A stretch of 64,000 nucleotides of DNA. It comes from Streptomyces sp. Q6. GTDB lineage: Bacteria > Actinomycetota > Actinomycetes > Streptomycetales > Streptomycetaceae. The DNA lies in the NCBI RefSeq assembly GCF_036967205.1, contig NZ_CP146022.1, positions 2,356,001 through 2,420,000 of the forward strand, in the 5' to 3' direction. The position numbers were made by a program, and so were the translations under genes. Within the stretch, counting starts at the first letter, position 1, and every line of letters starts with the position of its first letter. Of the stretch, positions 54,035 through 62,013 are shown one piece after another. The notes under the pieces are model-generated. The model did no database searches. It saw only the letters and a program-made list of their open reading frames with translations, and was not told the origin of the DNA.

Positions 54035-54922
54035 TCAGGCCGCGCCGATCGCCTGCTCGACCGCGGGGAACGCGAACTCGAAGCCCGACTCCAGGAGACG
54101 GGTCGGCAGGGCGCGGGTGGAGCCGAGGACGTCGCCCGCCATCTCGCCGAGCACCACGCGGAGCGCCGGCGCGGGCACGGTGAACAGGGTGGGGCGGTGC
54201 AGGACGCGCCCCATCGCCGCCGTGACCTCGCGGTTCGTCGCCGGGTGCGGGGCCGTCAGGTTGACCGGTCCGGACAGGGTCTCGGTCTCCAGGAGGTGCC
54301 GCAGCGCCGCGATGTGGTCGTGCAGCGCGATGTACGACCAGTACTGGCGGCCGTCGCCCATGCGCCCGCCGAGGCCCGCCTTGAAGAGCGGGAAGAGCTT
54401 GCCCCAGGCCCCGCCGCCCCGGGCCACCACGAGGCCGGTGCGGGCGAACACCGTACGGATACCGGCCTGGTGGGCGGGGGCCGTGGCCGCCTCCCACTCG
54501 ACGCAGAGGGAGGGCAGGAAGCCGTCGCCCGCGGGGGCGGACTCGTCGACGGCGCGGCTGCCGGTGTCGCCGTAGTAGCCGACGGCGCTGCCGTTGAGGA
54601 GGACGCGGGGCGGGGTGTCGAGGGCGGCTGCCGCCTCCGCGAGGGTCGTCGTGCCGAGGACGCGGCTGTCGCGGATCTCCTGCTTGTACGTCTCGGTCCA
54701 GCGGCGGTCGCCGACGCCCGCGCCCGCGAGGTTGACGACGGCCTCGCAACCGCTGAGCCGGGACGTGTCGACGAGCCCGGCCTTGGGGTCCCAGCGGATC
54801 TCGTCCGCGGCCCGCGCCGGGCGCCGCACCAGCCGCAGCACCTCGTGTCCGTCGGCTGTCAGGGAACGGACGAGCGCCGAACCGATGAGCCCGGAAGCAC
54901 CCGCCACCGCAATACGTGTCAT
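54035..54922 (-). CDS. TIGR01777-family NAD(P)-dependent epimerase/oxidoreductase
   Basis: A 295-residue extended SDR. The Rossmann motif is GASGLIGSAL (residues 8-17), followed by a conserved VVNLAGAGVGDRRW. The middle has RTGLVVARGGGAWGKLFP. The C-terminal part has the DUF1731-like tail (PAPALRVVLGEMAGDVLGS) characteristic of TIGR01777 proteins. The reaction is unknown; a link to cell division or nucleotide-sugar chemistry has been suggested for the family. It diverges from the GNAT gene, with 32 bases between start codons. Confidence 0.9.
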   Translation of the reverse strand: MTRIAVAGASGLIGSALVRSLTADGHEVLRLVRRPARAADEIRWDPKAGLVDTSRLSGCEAVVNLAGAGVGDRRWTETYKQEIRDSRVLGTTTLAEAAAALDTPPRVLLNGSAVGYYGDTGSRAVDESAPAGDGFLPSLCVEWEAATAPAHQAGIRTVFARTGLVVARGGGAWGKLFPLFKAGLGGRMGDGRQYWSYIALHDHIAALRHLLETETLSGPVNLTAPHPATNREVTAAMGRVLHRPTLFTVPAPALRVVLGEMAGDVLGSTRALPTRLLESGFEFAFPAVEQAIGAA

Positions 54923-54941
54923 GGCCCCATCCTGCCGGTCG

Positions 54942-54947
54942 TACAGT
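54942..54947 (+). promoter_or_regulatory. -10 box of a putative leaderless promoter
   Basis: TACAGT ends 7 bases before the ATG at 54955. The 32-base divergent gap leaves no room for a leader. Confidence 0.6.
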
Positions 54948-54954
54948 GACCCGC

Positions 54955-55449
54955 ATGTCAGACGCGCAGCCTCACATACGTTTCGCCGTGGCGGACGACG
55001 ACGAAGCCCTCGCCCGCCTGGACCGGGACACCTGGTCGCACCTGCACGCGGTCAAGGGCCCGGAGCAGCCCCCTTACCCCGGCTTCTTCACCGAGCGATT
55101 CGGACCGCGCGACCATCTCGTCGCCGAGCTGGACGGCCGGATCGTGGGCTACGTACGGATCGGTTACCCCACCTCGCTGGTGGCGAACGCGCACGTCCGC
55201 CAGATTCAGGGTCTCGCCGTCGCCGACGCGGCGCGCGGCAGGGGTGTCGGCCGCCTCCTGGTGCGGGCGGCGATCGGCCGGGCGCGCAGCGTGGGCGCGC
55301 GCCGGATCACCCTGCGGGTCCTCGGACACAACACCCCGGCCCGCAAGCTGTACGAGGCCGAGGGCTTCGTCGTCGAGGGTGTGCTGCCCGAGGAGTTCCT
55401 GCTGGACGGGGCGTACGTGGACGACGTCCTGATGGGGCGGACGCTGTAG
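54955..55449 (+). CDS. GNAT-family N-acetyltransferase
   Basis: A 164-residue acyltransferase using acetyl-CoA. The acetyl-CoA pyrophosphate loop QIQGLAVADAARGRGVGRLL (about 86-105) has the RGRGVG signature, and strand beta-5 with RITLRVLGHNTPARKLYEAEGF is typical. The substrate (protein N-terminus, amine or drug) is unknown. I chose the ATG at 54955, which carries a TACAGT box seven bases upstream; the ORF extends to 54916 but overlaps the divergent gene. Confidence 0.9.
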   Translation: MSDAQPHIRFAVADDDEALARLDRDTWSHLHAVKGPEQPPYPGFFTERFGPRDHLVAELDGRIVGYVRIGYPTSLVANAHVRQIQGLAVADAARGRGVGRLLVRAAIGRARSVGARRITLRVLGHNTPARKLYEAEGFVVEGVLPEEFLLDGAYVDDVLMGRTL

Positions 55450-55500
55450 CGGCGCGGTCACCGCGTGCGGGTCCGGGCGACTCGTAGCAGGGTGAAGGAC

Positions 55501-56610
55501 ATGACCTGGCCCGTGGCGCGCCGCCGTGACGGGGACGAGCGTGCCTGGCTGCGCGGGGCGCCGCCGCCGCGCTGGGTGCGCGCGCTGCCGATCGTGCTGC
55601 TCGTCGGCATCAGCGCGCTCCAGGTCGCCACCGCGGACCGGATCGATCTGGGGTTCCTGCTCGCCGCGATCCCGCCGCTCGCCGCCCTCACCTACGGCCC
55701 GGCTGCCACCGCGCTGCTCGGCGGCGTCGTGGTGCTGCTGCTCGCGCTGCCGGCGGGGTTCGGGCGGCCGGGCAACAGCGATGTCCTGACGGTGGCGTTC
55801 GTGGCGGTGCTCAGCATCCTGATCGCCTGGGTGCGCAGCCGGCGCGACGAACAGCTGGTCTCGGTGCGTACGGTCGCGGAGGCCGCCCAGTTCGCGGTGC
55901 TTCCGCCGCTGCCGGAGCGGGTGGGGACGGTGCGCTGCGCGGGTCTGTACCGGGCGGCGCAGCGCGGGACGCTGGTCGGCGGTGACTTCTTCGACGTGCG
56001 GCGCGGGCCGCACGGGGTGCGCGCCGTCGTCGGTGACGTACAGGGGCACGGTCTGTCGGCGGTGGGCACGGTGGCGGGGCTGCTCGGCGCGTTCCGGGAG
56101 GCGGTCCTCGACCAGGCGGACCTGGAGGGCGTCGCGGAGCGGCTCGACCGGCGGCTCGTGGTGGACGCGGCGCAGGACGAGCACGCGGAGCTGTTCGCGA
56201 CGGCGCTGTTCCTGGAGTTCCCCGACGACCGCCCCGTCGTACGGGCCCTGTCGTGCGGCCATCCGCATCCGCTGCTGCTGCGCGGTGACGCGGTGCGCGA
56301 GCTGTCCGTACCGGCGGGCGCGCCGCTCGGTCTCGGTATCGCGGGGCTCGCTCCGCGCGAGCCGATGACGCTGTCGCTGCGCCCCGGCGACCGGATCCTC
56401 GCCCTGACGGACGGGGTGACGGAGGCGCGGGACGGAGCGGGGGCGTTCTACCCGCTGGCGGAGCGGCTGCCGGGCTTCGACTGCGCCGATCCGGCGGCGC
56501 TCACGGACGCGGTGTGGCGCGATGTGGTGCGGTTCGCCGGGACGGTTCGGGACGATCTGACCCTGCTCGTGTTCGCTCCGGACGCCCCGGACGTGCCGCC
56601 CGGATCGTGA
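55501..56610 (+). CDS. Membrane-bound PP2C/SpoIIE-type serine phosphatase
   Basis: A 369-residue protein. Two to four transmembrane helices (about 25-110) precede a SpoIIE-type phosphatase domain (about 140-360). Metal and catalytic motifs are present: GGDFFDV, VGDVQGHGLSA, ALTDGVTEARDG and DDLTLLVF. Such phosphatases typically act on anti-sigma-factor antagonists in the partner-switching pathways that are abundant in streptomycetes. No anti-sigma or antagonist gene is adjacent. The ATG at 55501 follows AGGGTGAAGGAC, so the ribosome-binding site is close. Confidence 0.87.
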   Translation: MTWPVARRRDGDERAWLRGAPPPRWVRALPIVLLVGISALQVATADRIDLGFLLAAIPPLAALTYGPAATALLGGVVVLLLALPAGFGRPGNSDVLTVAFVAVLSILIAWVRSRRDEQLVSVRTVAEAAQFAVLPPLPERVGTVRCAGLYRAAQRGTLVGGDFFDVRRGPHGVRAVVGDVQGHGLSAVGTVAGLLGAFREAVLDQADLEGVAERLDRRLVVDAAQDEHAELFATALFLEFPDDRPVVRALSCGHPHPLLLRGDAVRELSVPAGAPLGLGIAGLAPREPMTLSLRPGDRILALTDGVTEARDGAGAFYPLAERLPGFDCADPAALTDAVWRDVVRFAGTVRDDLTLLVFAPDAPDVPPGS

Positions 56611-56628
56611 AGTGTGAACGTAGAGCCC

Positions 56629-57972
56629 ATGAAACACCTGGGACCCCCGCGCCGCCCGGGGCAGCGCCGTGCCACCTACACCGCTTCCGCCCTGCTGCTG
56701 CCGCTCACGCTGACCGCGCTGTCGGCCTGTTCCGACGACGACGGGTCCGCGACGCCGCCGCCGGTGGCGTCACCGGCCGCGACGGCGAGCGGCGCGCGGT
56801 GCGTGACGGACGGGCCCGTCCCCGACGACGGCGCGGACGCGGCGCCCGCGGTGGCGGGGGCGACCACCGTGGACGACGACGAGGTGGCGGCGCCGCGCGG
56901 TACGTCCTTCAAAGCGTCGACGATGGACGAGTCGGCGGCCCTCGTCACCGGCACCGGGAAGCTGTCGACGCACGACTCGAAGGTCACCAAGAGCGGCGCC
57001 ACGTCGTCCGTCGACGCGTCGGGCGGCCACGGCCTCAACGCGGCGCTCCTGGCCCGCGACGGCGGCCGGCTCGTGCTGTCAGGCGGCAAGTTCCACACCA
57101 AGGGCAAGGGCGCGACGGCGGTCTTCGCGTCGGGCCAAGGCAGCCGGGCCGAGCTGAGCGCGAACGAGATCCAGGCCAAGGGCGCGTCCGCGCACGGCGT
57201 GATGGCGACGTACGGGGGTGAACTCGCCCTGCGCTACGTGCAGATCGACACGGCCGGCGCGCAGGCGGCGCCCGTCGCCGTCGGGCCCGGCGGCGGCCGG
57301 GTGACGGTGTCCGGCGGCACGATGACGTCGGCGGGCTGCGGCTCGCCCGGCGTGCAGACGGCCGGCCAGGTGTCCCTGACCCAGACGCTCTTCGACCTGG
57401 CGAACTCGGAGGCGTTCACCGTGGAACCCGGCGGCGCGCTGTCCCTCACGGACGTACGGGCGTCGGCGGCGGCCGGGGGCGTGGTGCTGCGCGGCGACGG
57501 CGAGACGTCGTTCACGATGAAGGACGGGTCGATCCAGGCGGCCGACGGCGACGTCTTCTCGGTCCAGGAGTCCGTCGCCGACGTGAAGCTGTCGGGCGGC
57601 GCGGAGGTCAGGACGAAGGACGGGGCGCTGCTGCGGGTCCGCGACCGCGGGGTCGTCACGTTCGCGGCGCACAACGAGAAGCTGACCGGTGACGTGATCG
57701 TCTCCGACGGTTCCGCGGCGCTGGACCTGACGGGGTCGACGAAGCTCGACGGCCGCGTCTCGGGGGCGTCCCTGTCCCTGGGCGCGGGGACGACGTGGTC
57801 GGTGGCCGGGGACTCGACGGTGGCGGGGCTCGACCTCGGGTCGGGGGCGGACGTCGCCTCGGCGATCGTGGGGAACGGGCATGCGGTGACGTACGACGCG
57901 GGGGCGAGCCCGGGGCTCCACGGGAAGTCGTACCGGTTGACCGGGGGCGGCACGCTGAAGCCGGCGTCGTGA
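56629..57972 (+). CDS. Lipoprotein with beta-helix-like repeats
   Basis: A 447-residue putative lipoprotein. The signal ends in a lipobox-like LTALSAC (Cys34). The mature part is rich in Gly, Ser, Thr, Asp and Ala with short repeated strands (KVTKSGATSSV, RLVLSGGKFHTKGKG, RVTVSGGTMTSAG, TSFTMKDGSIQAADGD), a pattern typical of right-handed beta-helix proteins such as pectate-lyase-like or adhesin folds. No catalytic residues are clear. It lies 18 bases after the phosphatase gene on the same strand and may be co-transcribed. An alternative GTG start is at 56614. Confidence 0.7.
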   Translation: MKHLGPPRRPGQRRATYTASALLLPLTLTALSACSDDDGSATPPPVASPAATASGARCVTDGPVPDDGADAAPAVAGATTVDDDEVAAPRGTSFKASTMDESAALVTGTGKLSTHDSKVTKSGATSSVDASGGHGLNAALLARDGGRLVLSGGKFHTKGKGATAVFASGQGSRAELSANEIQAKGASAHGVMATYGGELALRYVQIDTAGAQAAPVAVGPGGGRVTVSGGTMTSAGCGSPGVQTAGQVSLTQTLFDLANSEAFTVEPGGALSLTDVRASAAAGGVVLRGDGETSFTMKDGSIQAADGDVFSVQESVADVKLSGGAEVRTKDGALLRVRDRGVVTFAAHNEKLTGDVIVSDGSAALDLTGSTKLDGRVSGASLSLGAGTTWSVAGDSTVAGLDLGSGADVASAIVGNGHAVTYDAGASPGLHGKSYRLTGGGTLKPAS

Positions 57973-58000
57973 ACGCGCTCCCGCCGTGCGGCGGGCTTCG

Positions 58001-58105
58001 TGGATCGCGGGTGCGGGGATCGCGGGTGCGTGGAGCGCGGGTGCGTGGAGCGCGGGTGTGGGAATCGCGGGTGCGGGAATCGCGGGTGCGGGTGTGTGGA
58101 GCGCG
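58001..58105. repeat. Tandem 15-bp repeat array (6-7 units)
   Basis: Six units of consensus (T/G)GGA(T/G)CGCGGGTGCG run from 58001 to 58090, with a diverged seventh to 58105. Variants differ at 1-3 positions. The array starts 28 bases after the lipoprotein stop codon and is not within any supported gene, although the unit length (15) keeps frames open on both strands. Confidence 0.9.
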
Positions 58106-58185
58106 TATGCCGCTTCGGTGGGGGTTGAGCGCGCAGTTCCCGGGCCCCTGAGATGCGCAGCACTACGAGCGTCATCCCGGGAGCG

Positions 58186-59022
58186 CTAGAGACGCCCTTG
58201 TAGGCGCGCCGCCCGGTCCCGGATCCCCGGGAGTTCCGCCATCAGCGCCAACCCGGGGCAGAACGTCTCGTACCCGTCCCGATGCCCCGAGACCGCCAGG
58301 AACTCCGCCGACGTCCCGGCGGGGAACCGGCTCAGGTTGTTGCTGGAGACGAGCCGCACCGTGGCCCGCGGATCCGTGTCCGACAGCCCCAGCTTCCACG
58401 CGGCGACGGCGGCGATCGCGTCGGTCATGGCCCGCGGCACGGGCGTGCCCTCCGTGAACGTGCCGATCGCGGCGATCCCGGCCGTGTTCTGGTTGAACCC
58501 CTGCGTGTGCGCGCCGACGACGGCCCGGTCGACGCCGCCCGCGCGGCCCTCGTACACGGTCCCGCAGCGGTCGACGAGGAAGTTGTAGCCGATGTCGTCC
58601 CAGGCCTTGCCGCCCGCCTGTCCCGCGTAGAGGTAGCGGATGATGCGCGGCACGTCGGCGCAGTCGTAGCCGTTGGGCGAGTCGGTGTGGTGGATGAAGA
58701 CGGCGTCGACGTGGTCGGCGTACCGGATCGGGTCGCGGTGGTAGGTGTCCGCGTCCTCCAGCCACGCCGTCCGCGGCACGATGCGCGGCACGGCGGCGGA
58801 GTGCGCCCCCGCGGCGGCCGCGCGCCGGACCGGCAGGGCTGCGGCGGGCATGACAGCGGACCGGTCCGCCCGGTTCTGGCCGGGCGGCGGCCGGTGGTCG
58901 ATGGTCACCGCGCACAGCGTCAGGAGCCCGAGGGCCAGGGCCCCGGGAACGCAGCACAGCACGGCTCGTACGACACGCACGTCCTCCACTCTCGGGCCGC
59001 CGCGCGCTGTGCGGTCGACCAC
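58186..59022 (-). CDS. PGRP-type N-acetylmuramoyl-L-alanine amidase, exported
   Basis: A 278-residue protein with an N-terminal hydrophobic segment (about 15-42; VLCCVPGALALGLLTLCAVT) that should be a signal or membrane anchor. The Amidase_2/PGRP domain follows (about 80-250). Zn-ligand and substrate residues are visible: HHTDSPNGYDC, the GYNFLVDRCG motif and SGHRDGYETFCPG. It should cut the amide bond between muramic acid and L-alanine, or bind peptidoglycan. Start ATG 59022 has AGGTGG upstream; GTG codons at 58989 and 58980 are alternatives. It diverges from the MarP-like gene. Confidence 0.88.
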   Translation of the reverse strand: MVDRTARGGPRVEDVRVVRAVLCCVPGALALGLLTLCAVTIDHRPPPGQNRADRSAVMPAAALPVRRAAAAGAHSAAVPRIVPRTAWLEDADTYHRDPIRYADHVDAVFIHHTDSPNGYDCADVPRIIRYLYAGQAGGKAWDDIGYNFLVDRCGTVYEGRAGGVDRAVVGAHTQGFNQNTAGIAAIGTFTEGTPVPRAMTDAIAAVAAWKLGLSDTDPRATVRLVSSNNLSRFPAGTSAEFLAVSGHRDGYETFCPGLALMAELPGIRDRAARLQGRL

Positions 59023-59075
59023 ATGTCGGCCACCTGGCGGAACCAGCGCCGGGTTCGTGGTCGTTTGTTACCGAT

Positions 59076-60272
59076 ATGGAGCTCCACATACTCGACGTGC
59101 TGCTGCTCGTACTGGCGCTCGTCTACGCGGTGAGCGGCTATCGGCGCGGGCTGCTCGCGGGCTGCGTCTCGCTGGCCGGTTTCGTCGGCGGCGCGGTCAT
59201 CGGCGTATGGCTGCTGCCGTATCTGATGGACGCGGTCACGCCCGGGACGTCGACGGCCACGGTCGTCGCCGTGCTCACGGTGCTGCTGCCCGCCGTCGCC
59301 GGGCACGCGCTGGCCGGGCGGCTCGCGGCGCGGGTGCGGTTCGGGATGGACCGGGCGCCGGGGCCGCTGCGGGTGGCCGACGGCGTCGGCGGCGCGGCGG
59401 CGAGCACGGTGGCGGTGCTCGTCGTGGCGTGGGTCGCGGGCAGCGTCCTCGCGGCGTCGTCCTCGGCCTCGCTGAACCAGGCGATCCGGAACTCGACGGT
59501 GCTGGGCGCGGTGCAGGACACGATGCCGTCGACGACGCCCGCCTGGTTCTCGCGGGCCACCGGGGCGCTCACGTCGGCCGGGTTCCCGCAGGTCTTCGAC
59601 CCGTTCGCGAGCGAGCCGTCGGCCGAGGTGGCGAAGCCGTCCGGGGACAGCGTGACGGGGGCGGCGCGGCGGGCGGCGCTGCGCAGCACGGTCAAGGTGG
59701 AGGGCGCGTCGGGCACGCAGGGCCGCGAGGGCAGCGGCTTCGTGTACGCGTCGCAGCACGTGATGACGAACGCGCACGTGGTGGCGGGCATCGACGACCC
59801 GACGGTCCGGGTGGGCGGGGTCGGCCGCGCGTACCCGGCCAAGGTGGTCCTGTTCGACCCGGACAAGGACGTGGCGGTGCTCGACGTGCCGGGGCTCGAC
59901 GCCCCGGCACTCCGGCTCGACGACAGCGCCTCGCGCGGGGACGCCGCGGTCGTCGCGGGCTATCCGCAGGACGGCGGTCTCGACCTCCAGGCGGCGACGG
60001 TCGCCGACACGATCCGCGCGGGCGGACAGAACATCTACGGCTCGCGGAACGTGACGCGGGAGATCTACTCGATCCGTTCGACGGTGCTGCCCGGCAACTC
60101 GGGCGGCCCGCTGCTGACCACGTCCGGCGAGGTGTACGGGGTGGTGTTCGCGCGGTCCACGACGGACGCGGGGACGGGGTACGTGCTGACGGCGGACGAG
60201 GTCGCCGGGGACGCGGCGCGGGCCGCGTCGGCGACGACGCCGGTCGACACGGGCTCGCTGATCTCGTCCTAG
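59076..60272 (+). CDS. MarP-type membrane-bound trypsin-like serine protease
   Basis: A 398-residue protein. Four N-terminal transmembrane helices (about 5-130) form a CvpA/colicin V-like domain. An extracytoplasmic trypsin-fold protease follows (about 195-390). The catalytic triad is intact: His234 in TNAHVVAG, Asp265 in DKDVAVLD and Ser342 in LPGNSGGP. In mycobacteria the homologous MarP protects against acid stress by cleaving a peptidoglycan hydrolase; its divergent neighbour here is an amidase, an attractive candidate substrate. That link is an inference. Start ATG 59076 has no clear ribosome-binding site. Confidence 0.9.
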   Translation: MELHILDVLLLVLALVYAVSGYRRGLLAGCVSLAGFVGGAVIGVWLLPYLMDAVTPGTSTATVVAVLTVLLPAVAGHALAGRLAARVRFGMDRAPGPLRVADGVGGAAASTVAVLVVAWVAGSVLAASSSASLNQAIRNSTVLGAVQDTMPSTTPAWFSRATGALTSAGFPQVFDPFASEPSAEVAKPSGDSVTGAARRAALRSTVKVEGASGTQGREGSGFVYASQHVMTNAHVVAGIDDPTVRVGGVGRAYPAKVVLFDPDKDVAVLDVPGLDAPALRLDDSASRGDAAVVAGYPQDGGLDLQAATVADTIRAGGQNIYGSRNVTREIYSIRSTVLPGNSGGPLLTTSGEVYGVVFARSTTDAGTGYVLTADEVAGDAARAASATTPVDTGSLISS

Positions 60273-60308
60273 GCGCCCTCGCCCCGCTCCCCCCGTCGAC
60301 GCCGCGCG

Positions 60309-61109
60309 TCACATGTGGCTGCCGCCGTCGATCCGGACCTCCGTGCCGGTGATGAAGTAGCCGTCGTGCGAGGCCAGCATCGCCACGACCGCCGCCACGG
60401 CGTCCGGGCCCGCGAAGTTGAAGTCGCCCGTACCGGCCTGGAGCATCGGCGCCGTCTTCTGGAACAGCGACATGTCCGCGTCGGCGGGCAGGCCGGGGCC
60501 GACCGACTGCTTCGCCCGGCCGGATCCGTCGGTCATGCCGGAGGAGATCGACCCGGGCTGTACGGCGGTGAACCGCAGGCCGCGCTTGCTGAACTCCATC
60601 GCGAGGGCGTGCGTCATGGACTGGATGCCGCCCTTGGACGCCGCGTAGGCCGCCATGTAGGGGTGGGCGAAGTTCTGCGCGGTGGAGGAGAAGTTGACGA
60701 CCGCGGGCTCGTGCCCGTCGAGCAGCGCCGGTATCGCCTCGCGGATCATCAGGAACGTGCCGGTCAGGTTGATCCGGATGACCTGCTCGAAGTCGTCGAG
60801 GCTGACCTGCTCGGTGTGGCCGGAGCGCAGGATGCCGGCGGCGTTGACGAGGACGTCCAGACCGCCGAGCGTCGACACGGCGGAGGCGACGGCCTCGCGT
60901 ACGGACGTCTCGTCGGCGACGTTCACGACGACGGTGCTCAGGCGGTCCGCGTCGGCGCCCGCCCGGGCGAGCGTGTCCTGGAGGCCGGCCTCGCTGATGT
61001 CGGCGGCGACGACCCGGCCGCCCTCCGCGAGGAGGCGCAGCACGGTGGCCTGGCCGATGCCGGATCCGCCGCCGGTGATGAGCGCGCGGCGGCCTTCGTA
61101 ACGATTCAT
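60309..61109 (-). CDS. Short-chain dehydrogenase/reductase
   Basis: A 266-residue classical SDR oxidoreductase. The NAD(P)-binding TGGGSGIGQA (residues 12-21), NAAGIL, and the catalytic YxxxK in YAASKGG, with Ser in NFSS before it, are intact. An Asp at the end of strand 2 (AADISEA) suggests NAD rather than NADP. The substrate is unknown. Start ATG 61109 has AGGAG 5 bases upstream. It diverges from a TetR-family gene and shares an inverted-repeat region with it. Confidence 0.9.
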   Translation of the reverse strand: MNRYEGRRALITGGGSGIGQATVLRLLAEGGRVVAADISEAGLQDTLARAGADADRLSTVVVNVADETSVREAVASAVSTLGGLDVLVNAAGILRSGHTEQVSLDDFEQVIRINLTGTFLMIREAIPALLDGHEPAVVNFSSTAQNFAHPYMAAYAASKGGIQSMTHALAMEFSKRGLRFTAVQPGSISSGMTDGSGRAKQSVGPGLPADADMSLFQKTAPMLQAGTGDFNFAGPDAVAAVVAMLASHDGYFITGTEVRIDGGSHM

Positions 61110-61163
61110 GTCGACTCCTGTGCAGCGGTGAGGGTGCGGGACGCGTGCACACCGTACGCTCAG

Positions 61164-61198
61164 GTGGCACGTTTTGCCACAACGGCTTATCGTGCCAC
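61164..61198. promoter_or_regulatory. Candidate TetR operators between the SDR and tetR genes
   Basis: GTGGCA and TGCCAC (61164-61169 and 61175-61180) form a 6-5-6 inverted repeat, and a third copy GTGCCAC lies at 61192-61198. They sit midway in the 118-base divergent gap, where a TetR repressor would control both genes. Confidence 0.55.
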
Positions 61199-61214
61199 TT
61201 TGTTCCGCCGCGAT

Positions 61215-61220
61215 TACGCT
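61215..61220 (+). promoter_or_regulatory. -10 box of a putative leaderless tetR promoter
   Basis: TACGCT ends 7 bases before the GTG at 61228, and no ribosome-binding site is present. Confidence 0.5.
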
Positions 61221-61227
61221 TCCGTAC

Positions 61228-61861
61228 GTGACCGAGCCCACCGCGCCCACGCCGCCCCCCGCACCGACCCTGACCGAGCGCCGCAAGGCCGCGACGCAGC
61301 TCGACATCGCGCGCGCGGCGGCGGAGCTCTTCGCCGACAAGGGGCCCGACGGCACGACGGCCGAGGAGATCGCGAGCCGGGCCGGCGTCGCGCTGCGCAC
61401 CTTCTACCGGTACTTCCGCAACAAGCAGGACGCGGTCGGCCCGCTGCTCGCGTCCGGCGCCGACCGCTGGCGCGCACTGCTCGACGGGACGCCCCCGGGC
61501 ACGCCGCTGCGGGAGGCGCTGGAGATCGCGGCCGTGGCCTCCTGTCGGAGCCGGGCGAGGAGGCGCAGGAGGGCCTGCGCCGGACCCGCGGGCTGCTGCG
61601 CGCCGCACGGCACGATCCGGCACTGCGGGCCGTCTGGTACCGGGTCAACCAGGAGTCCGAGGAGAAGCTGCTGCCGGTGGTGATCCGGCTCGCCGGGCCC
61701 GGCGCGGACGAGCTGGAGGCCCGGCTGGCCGCGGCCGCCGCGACGGACGCGATCCGGGTGGCACTTGAGGTGTGGGCGCCGACGGACACGGGCACCTCGG
61801 GCCCCGGCTCCCCGCGGACCTGACCGTCCGCTGCCTGCGCTCGCTCACCGCCGGTCTCTGA
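61228..61861 (+). pseudogene. TetR-family regulator with two apparent frameshifts
   Basis: The N-terminal DNA-binding domain (GTG 61228; AATQLDIARAAAELFADKG, TFYRYFRNKQDAV) is clearly TetR. The frame is lost near 61539, and the C-terminal domain continues at -1 as LLSEPGEEAQEGLRRTRGLL to about 61810. A second -1 shift at the CCCC run (61810-61813) then restores a normal C-terminus (ADLTVRCLRSLTAGL) ending with TGA at 61859-61861. Restoring one C at each place gives about 210 residues, the usual length. Two errors of the same kind in one gene favour sequencing artefacts. Confidence 0.82.
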
Positions 61862-62013
61862 CCCGGCCCGGAGAACGGGGCGCGCCGAGCACCGGGGCGC
61901 ACCGGACCGGCACCGCGTGCCTCCGTGCCGCCCGTACGCGCGACTCCCCCGCACCGCCCGCGGACCTACGCTCGACCCCCCGAACTCAGGTATTCCGGGG
62001 GCGCGTTGGGGGC

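Noticed and set aside
58001-58105. CRISPR-like array
   Set aside because: Units of 15 bases are contiguous with no spacers, so it is a simple tandem repeat.
57234-58175. Minus-strand frame with repeated HPRST/HPRF
   Set aside because: The repeats come from the tandem 15-bp array and the frame continues antisense to the lipoprotein gene; no start or ribosome-binding site supports it.
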